From positions 1-5,099 of the forward strand of contig CAMLHI010000198.1 in assembly GCA_946479705.1 (NCBI GenBank): a DNA stretch of 5,099 bases, read 5' to 3'. Positions 1 through 5,099 of this stretch are shown one piece after another. Each line of letters starts with the position of its first letter. The stretch's first letter is position 1. Position numbers and translations under genes: made by a program. Source of the stretch: an uncultured Oxalobacteraceae bacterium. GTDB taxonomy: Bacteria; Pseudomonadota; Gammaproteobacteria; Burkholderiales; Burkholderiaceae. The notes under the pieces are model-generated. The model had not been told where the DNA came from, searched no databases, and saw only the letters and a list, made by a program, of their open reading frames with translations.

Positions 1-232
1 GGAAGTCGCTGTAGCTGCCGGTGGTGGCCAGGTAGCCGGTCGGCTGGCCGGTGGAGGCGATCACGCCGCCTGGCAGCTGCTTGAAGGTGGCGTCGAGCGG
101 CGTGGCCGGCAGCGTGACCAGTTCCCATCCCGAGAAATCGCGTCCGTTGAACATGGACGTGCCGGGGGCCGCTGCGCAAGCGCCCAACGCCGATGCTGCC
201 AATAAGGCCGCGATGTGTGAAAATCTGACCAT
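1..232 (-). CDS. DUF1080 (3-keto-disaccharide hydrolase) lipoprotein, N-terminal part
   Basis: Translating the minus strand from the ATG at 232 gives 77 codons open to the left edge, so the gene is cut by the window. Residues 1-19 form a lipoprotein signal: a short start with Arg3, a hydrophobic Ala/Leu stretch, and the lipobox L-G-A-C with the lipidated Cys at residue 19. Ala follows the Cys, which fits outer-membrane sorting in Gram-negatives. Residues 27-37 read MFNGRDFSGWE, close to the LFNGKDLSGW opening typical of the DUF1080 family (Pfam 3-keto-disaccharide hydrolase), whose members are exported and have a concanavalin-like beta-sandwich fold. No clear Shine-Dalgarno is seen; the start rests on the well-placed signal peptide. 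The gene is divergent from the esterase at 273. The family call is fairly secure, but the substrate is unknown and the catalytic part is not visible. Confidence 0.82.
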   Translation of the reverse strand, partial: MVRFSHIAALLAASALGACAAAPGTSMFNGRDFSGWELVTLPATPLDATFKQLPGGVIASTGQPTGYLATTGSYSDF

Positions 233-260
233 GCTGTGTCTGACCGTTTCAATAAAAAGT

Positions 261-264
261 GGAG
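261..264 (+). promoter_or_regulatory. Shine-Dalgarno site setting the esterase start
   Basis: GGAG lies 8 nt before the ATG at 273. The reading frame is open back to position 51, but residues encoded upstream of 273 overlap the divergent lipoprotein gene and look nothing like the family. The ATG at 273 is followed directly by a typical Sec signal peptide. This site therefore decides the start. Confidence 0.8.
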
Positions 265-272
265 ACCGATCG

Positions 273-1163
273 ATGAAGAAAGCCATATTGACCGCACTTC
301 TCGCCAGTGCCGCCGCGCTGGCCAGCGCCGCCATTCCATTGTGGCCTGAAGGCGTGCCCGGCGCCAGGCAGATTGGCGCCGAAAAGGTCGACGATGGCCG
401 CATCTCCAACGTCAGCGAACCGACCCTGACCCTGTACCCGGCGGCAGTCGACCGGCCCACCAGGACGGCGGTGATCATCTGCCCCGGCGGCGGCTATCAA
501 TACGTCTCGGCCGCGCGCGAAGGCGAGCAGTTCGCGCACTGGCTCAGTTCACTGGGCGTGACCAGCTTCGTGCTCAAGTACCGCATGGCCGAATTCGGCC
601 ACCCCGCACCGCTGCAGGACGTGCTGCGCGCGGTGCGCCTGGTGCGCTCGCAGGCGGCGCAATACGGCATCGATCCTTCCCGCATCGGCGTCATGGGCGC
701 CTCCGCCGGCGGGCACCTGGCCGCCAGCGCCGGCACCCTGTTCGACCATCCGCTCGGCCGCACCGGCGCGCCGCTCGACAGCGTCAGCGCCCGGCCCGAC
801 TTCCTCATGCTGATGTATCCGGTGATCGCCATGGAAGGCCCGGCCGCCCACGCCGGTTCGCGCACAAGCCTGCTCGGCACCAACCCCAGCGCCGAAACGC
901 TGCGCCTGATGTCGGTCGAAAAGCAGGTCAGCGCCAACACCCCGCCGACGGTGCTGTTCCATACGCAGGACGACGGTACGGTCCCGGTCGAGAACAGCAT
1001 CCTGTTCTACCAGGCGCTCACCCGTGCCAAGGTGCCGGCCGAACTGTATGTGTTCGAACGCGCCGGCCACGGCATGGGCATGCGCACTGGCCAGGGCAAT
1101 GCCTCGCTGTGGCCGCACCGCGCGGAGGAATGGCTGCGCGAGCACCAGCTGATCGCGCAGTAG
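273..1163 (+). CDS. secreted alpha/beta-hydrolase-fold esterase (acetyl-xylan-esterase-like)
   Basis: The 296-residue protein begins with a Sec signal peptide (Lys2-Lys3, then an Ala/Leu core, likely cleaved after Ala-Ser-Ala at residue 19), so it should act in the periplasm or outside. The mature part is a complete alpha/beta hydrolase. It has an oxyanion-hole region CPGGGY at 70-75, a nucleophile elbow G-A-S-A-G with Ser144, an Asp in DDGTVP (probably Asp234), and His266 in AGHG, so the catalytic triad is intact. The CPGGGY and GxSAGGHLAA motifs are typical of the COG0657 esterases often annotated as acetyl-xylan esterases or 'xylanases' and found in polysaccharide-degradation loci. Likely reaction: removal of acetyl or other acyl groups from sugars; the true substrate cannot be read from the sequence. 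It is divergent from the DUF1080 lipoprotein and convergent with rhaM. Confidence 0.88.
   Translation: MKKAILTALLASAAALASAAIPLWPEGVPGARQIGAEKVDDGRISNVSEPTLTLYPAAVDRPTRTAVIICPGGGYQYVSAAREGEQFAHWLSSLGVTSFVLKYRMAEFGHPAPLQDVLRAVRLVRSQAAQYGIDPSRIGVMGASAGGHLAASAGTLFDHPLGRTGAPLDSVSARPDFLMLMYPVIAMEGPAAHAGSRTSLLGTNPSAETLRLMSVEKQVSANTPPTVLFHTQDDGTVPVENSILFYQALTRAKVPAELYVFERAGHGMGMRTGQGNASLWPHRAEEWLREHQLIAQ
1134..1160. terminator. inverted repeat at convergent gene ends (weak terminator candidate)
   Basis: CTGCGCG (1134-1140) pairs perfectly with CGCGCAG (1154-1160). Inside it, AGC (1141-1143) can pair with GCT (1148-1150), leaving a small bulge. The structure sits in the last codons of the esterase gene, just before its TAG and 12 bp beyond the rhaM stop. 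No T-run follows on either strand, so it is not a canonical intrinsic terminator. It may still act as a shared 3'-end structure for the two converging transcripts, or be chance in GC-rich coding DNA. Confidence 0.25.
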
Positions 1164-1171
1164 GCAAGCTC

Positions 1172-1486
1172 TCAGGCGAAGTGGAACATGGGGACCAGCG
1201 GCCATTCGGCCGGCCGGTTCCCGGGCTGCACTTCCATCAGGTCGGCCATGTAATCCCACCAGCGCTGCATCACCGCCTGCTTCGGCAGATCGGCGCTGGT
1301 TTCACCCTCGCGCAGCCTGAGCACCGCGAACAGGTGCAGCGTTTCCTCGTCGAGGAAGATCGAATAATCGTAGATGCCGGCATCGGCCAGGGCCCGGCCC
1401 AGCGCCGGCCACAGTTCGGCGTGACGGCGCCGGTATTCGTCCACCGTCCCGGGCTTGAGCTTCATGCGAAACGCGCGCTGGGTCAT
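1172..1486 (-). CDS. rhaM: L-rhamnose mutarotase
   Basis: This 104-residue protein matches the size and pattern of RhaM, the small dimeric cytosolic enzyme that interconverts the alpha and beta anomers of L-rhamnose so that the isomerase receives its preferred form. It shows AFRMKLKPG at 5-13, then E17-Y18 and R-R-H with His22 (the residue assigned as proton donor in E. coli RhaM), W26-P27, a Y-D-Y-S-I-F-L-D strand at 39-46, and the hallmark QRWWDYM at 74-80 with Trp76-Trp77. The ending VPMFHF resembles the E. coli ending VFYLP. It is the last gene of the operon and starts 2 bp after the rhaI stop. Only a weak GGA lies about 11 nt upstream, inside rhaI, so translation is probably coupled to rhaI. 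Confidence 0.95.
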   Translation of the reverse strand: MTQRAFRMKLKPGTVDEYRRRHAELWPALGRALADAGIYDYSIFLDEETLHLFAVLRLREGETSADLPKQAVMQRWWDYMADLMEVQPGNRPAEWPLVPMFHFA

Positions 1487-1488
1487 GA

Positions 1489-2784
1489 TCAGACGATTCC
1501 GCTGCTGCTTGCGCCAGCCTTGGCTGGGCGTGCCGAGGCGGCACGGTCGCGGTAGCCGCTGCTGCGGTAGGCGGCCACCGGATTGGCGGCGGCGCCCGCG
1601 CGCACGCGCGCCATCGCCAGGATCGGGCTGACGTCGGTGCGGAAGGCATGCTTGAGCGTCTGCGCGGCGTTGAGCACGTCGTTCTGTTCCTGGTACCGGG
1701 CCAGGGCGGCGCGGTCGACCAGCGCGGCCTGCACGAAAGCGCGCTGTACTTCCACGGCGCTGCTCATCAGGCTTTCGATCGGGTCGGTCACATTGTGCGA
1801 CTGGTCCAGCATATACGCCAGCTTGCGGGCGCCGCCGTCGCGCAGGTCCATGTCAGCCAGCTCGTTAAAGATCAGGAACAGCTGGAAGGGATCGATGCTG
1901 CCCGAATCCAGGTCGTCGTCGCCGTACTTGCTGTCGTTGAAGTGGAAGCCACCGAGCTTGCCGAACTGCGCCAGGCGCGCCACGATCATCTCGATGTTGG
2001 TGTTCGGCGCGTGGTGCCCCAGGTCGACCAGGCACTTGGCCTTCGGGCCGAGCTGCTGGGCGCAGGCGAAGCTGGTGCCCCAGTCGGCGATGGTGGTGGC
2101 GTAGAACGCCGGCTCGAACAGCTTGTGCTCGATGTAGACCTGCCAGTCGTCCGGCAAGGCCGCATAGATACCCTTCATGCTGTCGAGGTAGCGCTCGAGC
2201 GAGCCGCGCAGGTTGTTCTGGCCGGGAAAGTTGGCGCCGTCGCCGACCCACACGGTCAAGCCCTTGGAACCGAGCGTCTTGCCGATTTCGATGCAGTCGA
2301 TATTGTGCGCCACGGCCTGCTCGCGTGCCGCCGCGCTCAGGGCGGTCAGGCTTCCGTACTTGTAGGTGTGGGCTTGGCCGGGCTGGTCCTGGAAGGTGTT
2401 CGAGTTGACGACGTCGAAGCCCAGGTTCAGGTTCGCGGCATGGTCGCGCAGTTCCCTGGCGTCGGTCGGCTTATCCCATGGGAAGTGCAGCGACACGGTC
2501 GGGGTGGCGTCGGTCAGCTGGTGAATCACGCCGCAGTCGTCCAGCTTTTCGAACACATTGCGCGGCTCGCCCGTGCCGGGGAAGCGCGCAAAACGGGTGC
2601 CGCCCGTGCCGACGCCCCAACTTGGCAGGGCCACCGCAAAGGTCTGTGCCAGCGCGGTCAGCTTTTCGATGTCCTGGCCGCGGCGCGACAGCATGCCGCC
2701 CAGTGCGGCGTAATCCGCCTCGAGATTGGCCCAAGCCCTCGCGTTCAGGTCCGCGACCAGGCCGGCGTCGATTGGTGTGCTCAT
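1489..2784 (-). CDS. rhaI: L-rhamnose isomerase, Pseudomonas stutzeri type
   Basis: The enzyme interconverts L-rhamnose and L-rhamnulose in the cytosol, using a two-metal TIM-barrel site. From the ATG at 2784 it is 431 residues, almost the length of the P. stutzeri enzyme (430). The metal ligands fall at the positions I recall for that enzyme: Glu219 (YIEHK), Asp254 and His257 (VDLGHH), His281 (GFHFND), Asp289 and Asp291 (YGDDD), and Asp327 (MLDQSHN). His100 in SLHFPWD is the likely counterpart of the ring-opening His. A GTG ten codons upstream (2814) is in frame, but the ATG has the strong Shine-Dalgarno and fits the family length. The last 15 or so residues are a low-complexity Ala/Ser/Pro tail outside the barrel. 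This is the P. stutzeri subtype, not E. coli RhaA. It sits 60 bp after rhaD and 2 bp before rhaM. Confidence 0.96.
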   Translation of the reverse strand: MSTPIDAGLVADLNARAWANLEADYAALGGMLSRRGQDIEKLTALAQTFAVALPSWGVGTGGTRFARFPGTGEPRNVFEKLDDCGVIHQLTDATPTVSLHFPWDKPTDARELRDHAANLNLGFDVVNSNTFQDQPGQAHTYKYGSLTALSAAAREQAVAHNIDCIEIGKTLGSKGLTVWVGDGANFPGQNNLRGSLERYLDSMKGIYAALPDDWQVYIEHKLFEPAFYATTIADWGTSFACAQQLGPKAKCLVDLGHHAPNTNIEMIVARLAQFGKLGGFHFNDSKYGDDDLDSGSIDPFQLFLIFNELADMDLRDGGARKLAYMLDQSHNVTDPIESLMSSAVEVQRAFVQAALVDRAALARYQEQNDVLNAAQTLKHAFRTDVSPILAMARVRAGAAANPVAAYRSSGYRDRAASARPAKAGASSSGIV

Positions 2785-2790
2785 TTCAGG

Positions 2791-2796
2791 TCTCCT
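2791..2796 (-). promoter_or_regulatory. Shine-Dalgarno site setting the rhaI start
   Basis: The minus strand reads AGGAGA here, 6-7 nt before the ATG at 2784. It favours that ATG over the in-frame GTG at 2814, which has no comparable site. Confidence 0.85.
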
Positions 2797-2844
2797 GTCG
2801 GCCGCGGGGGACACTCGAGGCCCACGCTGGCCTGTCTTATTGGA

Positions 2845-4950
2845 TCAACGGGTGAACGCGGCGGCGTTGCCGGCATCGACGTTGATAATGTTACCCGTGC
2901 TCTTGGCCGACTTGTCGCTGGCCAGGAAGTACACCGCTTCGGCGACATCTTCCGGCAGGACGGACAGCTTGAGCATACTGCGCTTGCGGTAGAACTCTTC
3001 GATATCGTCCTCGCCGATCTTGTTCGACTGGGCGCGCTCCTGCTTCCACTTGCCGTCCCAGATGCGCGAACCGCGGATCACGGCGTCCGGATTGACCACG
3101 TTGACGCGGATGCCGTGGTTGGCACCTTCCAGCGCGATGCAGCGCGCCAGGTGCAGCTCGGCGGCCTTGGCGGTACAGTAGGCCGATGCGCCGCTTGACG
3201 CAACCAGGCCGTTCTTCGAGGCCACGAACACCATCGCGCCGCCCAGTTCCTGCTGCTTCATGATGCGGAAGGCGGCGCGGCTGGCCAGGAAGTAGCCCGT
3301 GACCAGGATGTCCTGGTTGCGCTGCCAGATTTCCAGGGTGGTGTCTTCCAGCGGTGCCGACGAGGCGATGCCGGCGTTGGAGATCAGCAGGTCGATGCCG
3401 CCGAACCGCAGCGCGGTCGCGGCCAGGATACCGTCGACCTCCTGCTCGCTGGTGATGTTCGCCTTGTGCACGGCGATAGCATCCTTGCCGGCGGCCTTGA
3501 CCAGGTTCTCGTAGGCGCCGTCCAGGGCTTCCTGGTCGATATCGGTCAGCATGACGCATGCGCCTTCGGCCAGCAGCTGGCGTGCCACTGCCTGGCCGAT
3601 GCCGCCGCCGCCGCCGGTGACCAGCGCGATGCGCCCAGCCAGCGACTTCGGCTTCGGCATGCGCTGCAGCTTGGCTTCTTCGAGCAGCCAGTACTCGATG
3701 TCGAAGGCTTCCTGCTCCGGCAGGCCGACGTAGGTGTCGACACCGTTCGCACCGCGCATCACGTTGATCGCGTTGACGTAGAACTCGCCGGCGATGCGCG
3801 CGGTGGCCTTGTCCCTGGCGAACGACAGCATGCCCACGCCAGGGATCAGATAGATGATCGGATTGGCATCGCGTACGGCCGGGCTGTCATGACGCTTGCA
3901 GCGGCTGTAGTAGGCCGAGTACGCGGCGCGGTAGGCTTCCAGGCCGGCATCCAGGGCGGCGGCGACGGCGTCGAAGTCGGGATTGGCCGGATCGAAGGCG
4001 ATTACGTAGGGACGGATCTTGGTGCGCAGGAAGTGGTCGGGACACGAGGTACCGAGGGCCACCAGCGGCTGCAGGTCGGCGCTGTTGACGAATTCAAGCA
4101 CGGTGGCGCTGTCGTCGAAGTGGCCCAGCTTGTACTCGTCCTTGCTGATCTTGCCGCGCAGCAGAGGCATCAGCCTGGCAGCCAGTGCTGCGCGCTGTTC
4201 GGACGGCAGGGACTGTACGCGCTGGCCGCCGAACGACGGCTGCTTGACGTTGGCCGCGAGCCAGTCTTCGGCGCGCTTGATGATCGCCAGCGTGGTTTCG
4301 TAGCAGGACTTGGCGGTGTCGCCCCAGGTGAACAGGCCGTGGCCTTCGAGGATGATGCCCTTCAGCTCAGGCTGGGCGGTCGACAGCGCTTCCAGCTTCA
4401 GGCCCAGGTCGTACCCGGGACGCTGCCATGGCAGCCATCCGAGCTGGCCTTCGAAAACTTGCTCGGTCAGCGCGCGGCTGTTCTTGCAGGCGGCGATGGC
4501 GATGCACGAATCCGGGTGCATGTGGTCGACGTGCTTCCTGTTGATGTAGGCGTGCAGCGGGGTGTCGATCGAGGCGGCGCGCGGATTCAGGTTGAAGGTG
4601 CTGTGCGGCAGATAGGCCACCATCTCGTCTTCGTGCGCGAGACCGCGATAGCGCTTCTTCAATGCCTGCAGCTTGCTCATGTACAGGGTCGAGAAGCCGT
4701 CCAGCCTGATCGAACCGAGGTCACCGCCCGAGCCCTTCACCCACAGCACGTCGACCTGCTCGGCGCTGAGCGGATCATGCATCGCAACCTTGGCCGAGGT
4801 ATTGCCGCCGCCGAAATTGGTAATGCGCAGGTCCGAACCGAGCAGGTTCGAACGGTACAGCAGCAGTTCCGGTTCGCTCATTGCGGCGGCTTTGGCGTCA
4901 TCCCACAGCGAGGCGATCGGCGACTTCTGCGTTTCATTCAATGCGGCCAT
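2845..4950 (-). CDS. rhaD: bifunctional rhamnulose-1-phosphate aldolase / short-chain dehydrogenase
   Basis: The 701-residue protein has two enzyme domains. Residues about 25-390 are a class II aldolase/adducin domain with its family linker: phosphate-binding NFGGGNTSAK at 45-54, zinc ligands His143 and His145 (VDHMHPD), and His204 (LEGHGLFTWGD). Residues about 437-701 are a short-chain dehydrogenase: T-G-x3-G-I-G at 445-452, Asp470 after the second strand (favouring NAD over NADP), N-A-G at 525-527, and catalytic Ser578, Tyr591 and Lys595. The aldolase cleaves L-rhamnulose-1-phosphate to dihydroxyacetone phosphate and L-lactaldehyde; the dehydrogenase probably oxidises the lactaldehyde to L-lactate, as shown for the related RhaEW enzymes of Bacillus subtilis and Chloroflexus. 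GGAG (4956-4959) lies 5 nt before the ATG and supports the start. It is first in the operon. All key residues are present and no frameshift is seen. Confidence 0.96.
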   Translation of the reverse strand: MAALNETQKSPIASLWDDAKAAAMSEPELLLYRSNLLGSDLRITNFGGGNTSAKVAMHDPLSAEQVDVLWVKGSGGDLGSIRLDGFSTLYMSKLQALKKRYRGLAHEDEMVAYLPHSTFNLNPRAASIDTPLHAYINRKHVDHMHPDSCIAIAACKNSRALTEQVFEGQLGWLPWQRPGYDLGLKLEALSTAQPELKGIILEGHGLFTWGDTAKSCYETTLAIIKRAEDWLAANVKQPSFGGQRVQSLPSEQRAALAARLMPLLRGKISKDEYKLGHFDDSATVLEFVNSADLQPLVALGTSCPDHFLRTKIRPYVIAFDPANPDFDAVAAALDAGLEAYRAAYSAYYSRCKRHDSPAVRDANPIIYLIPGVGMLSFARDKATARIAGEFYVNAINVMRGANGVDTYVGLPEQEAFDIEYWLLEEAKLQRMPKPKSLAGRIALVTGGGGGIGQAVARQLLAEGACVMLTDIDQEALDGAYENLVKAAGKDAIAVHKANITSEQEVDGILAATALRFGGIDLLISNAGIASSAPLEDTTLEIWQRNQDILVTGYFLASRAAFRIMKQQELGGAMVFVASKNGLVASSGASAYCTAKAAELHLARCIALEGANHGIRVNVVNPDAVIRGSRIWDGKWKQERAQSNKIGEDDIEEFYRKRSMLKLSVLPEDVAEAVYFLASDKSAKSTGNIINVDAGNAAAFTR

Positions 4951-5011
4951 GCTATCTCCATAAGTAATGCTCGGTCGATGATTCGTTCACCGGGCCAAAG
5001 CGACTGCGCTC

Positions 5012-5040
5012 AGTAGAAATCAGCGGGCCAGGCGAGTCAA
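5012..5040 (-). promoter_or_regulatory. sigma70-like promoter for rhaD-rhaI-rhaM
   Basis: On the minus strand TTGACT (5040-5035, five of six consensus bases) is followed after exactly 17 bp by TCTACT (5017-5012, four of six). Transcription would start near 5005 and leave an untranslated leader of about 55 nt before the rhaD ATG. This is the best promoter match in the upstream region. It is inferred from sequence alone. Confidence 0.6.
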
Positions 5041-5053
5041 TGCTCTAGCCTGG
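5028..5053. promoter_or_regulatory. dyad over the -35 box, candidate operator
   Basis: On the plus strand CCAGGC (5028-5033) plus GAG (5034-5036) is mirrored by CTC (5043-5045) and GCCTGG (5048-5053). The arms match perfectly except for a 2-base TA insertion, and the centre is 6 bp. The dyad covers the -35 hexamer (5035-5040) and lies upstream of the likely transcription start. That placement suits a DNA-bound repressor and not an RNA hairpin. No regulator gene is visible, so the binding protein is unknown. Confidence 0.4.
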
Positions 5054-5099
5054 ATGTTGCATAAACCCGGCGGCGAACATGCGCCAATGCGAATTTTAC

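Larger units (their letters stand above)
4951..5099. other. upstream region of the rha operon
   Basis: This non-coding stretch holds the rhaD Shine-Dalgarno (4956-4959), the likely promoter and the dyad described separately. The outer part, 5054-5099, shows no feature I can name. Whether a divergent or an upstream co-directional gene begins beyond the right edge cannot be decided from what is visible. Confidence 0.7.

Noticed and set aside
51..272. N-terminal extension of the esterase frame to position 51
   Set aside because: It would overlap the divergent lipoprotein gene and bury the signal peptide inside the protein; the ATG at 273 has a Shine-Dalgarno and a proper Sec signal.
549..1259. 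236-codon minus-strand open frame opposite the esterase
   Set aside because: Its composition is His/Arg/Ala/Gly-rich without domains, and it overlaps both the esterase and the end of rhaM; the esterase has an intact signal peptide and catalytic triad.
2785..2814. Alternative GTG start for rhaI at 2814
   Set aside because: The ATG at 2784 has a strong Shine-Dalgarno, matches the family length, and puts the metal ligands at the expected numbers.
2818..2833. AGGCC/GGCCT hairpin in the rhaD-rhaI gap as a terminator or attenuator
   Set aside because: The stem is only 5 bp, there is no T-run, and termination here would cut off rhaI and rhaM. At most it is a minor processing or pausing structure.
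1648..3198. 516-codon open frame on the plus strand opposite rhaI and the end of rhaD
   Set aside because: It is fully antisense to two well-recognised enzymes, has no family motifs, is rich in Val/Gly/Ala/Gln/Arg as expected for the complement of GC-rich codons, and has no convincing start.
3466..5016. 516-codon open frame on the plus strand opposite rhaD
   Set aside because: Same kind of antisense shadow. It runs across the rha upstream region and has no recognisable domain. The equal length to the other shadow frame is coincidence; the protein sequences differ.
5054..5099. Plus-strand ATG at 5054 opening a frame to the right edge (possible divergent gene)
   Set aside because: It has only 15 codons, no Shine-Dalgarno, and no recognisable peptide; it cannot be supported from this window.

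Overview
This window carries a minus-strand L-rhamnose catabolic operon, rhaD-rhaI-rhaM, and beside it a divergent pair of genes for exported proteins. The DNA is GC-rich, with Shine-Dalgarno sites, a bacterial lipobox and the Pseudomonas stutzeri-type (not E. coli-type) rhamnose isomerase. This suggests a Gram-negative proteobacterium. A betaproteobacterium of the Massilia/Duganella kind is my best guess, but it is an impression and not a computed assignment.

Layout. Bases 1-232 (minus strand) hold the first 77 codons of a lipoprotein with a DUF1080 / 3-keto-disaccharide hydrolase start; the rest lies off the left edge. Only 40 bp separate it from a divergent plus-strand gene (273-1163) for a secreted alpha/beta-hydrolase-fold esterase. 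That gene converges on rhaM with 8 bp between the stop codons. The rha operon reads right to left: rhaD (4950-2845, fused rhamnulose-1-phosphate aldolase and short-chain dehydrogenase), a 60 bp gap, rhaI (2784-1489, L-rhamnose isomerase), a 2 bp gap, and rhaM (1486-1172, L-rhamnose mutarotase). Bases 4951-5099 are the upstream region. They contain a good sigma70-like promoter and a dyad that overlaps its -35 box.

How the genes work together. RhaM interconverts the rhamnose anomers, RhaI converts L-rhamnose to L-rhamnulose, a kinase (RhaB, not in this window) makes rhamnulose-1-phosphate, and RhaD cleaves that to dihydroxyacetone phosphate and L-lactaldehyde. The dehydrogenase half of RhaD probably oxidises the lactaldehyde to L-lactate with NAD. 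The exported esterase and the DUF1080 lipoprotein could help release rhamnose or related sugars from decorated plant or algal glycans, but that link rests on proximity alone.

The pathway is known. The items most worth a second look are the dyad on the rha promoter, the absence of kinase, transporter and regulator in the window, the very short divergent spacer at 233-272, and the inverted repeat at the convergent gene ends. I found no tRNA, rRNA, CRISPR array, insertion sequence or other mobile element.
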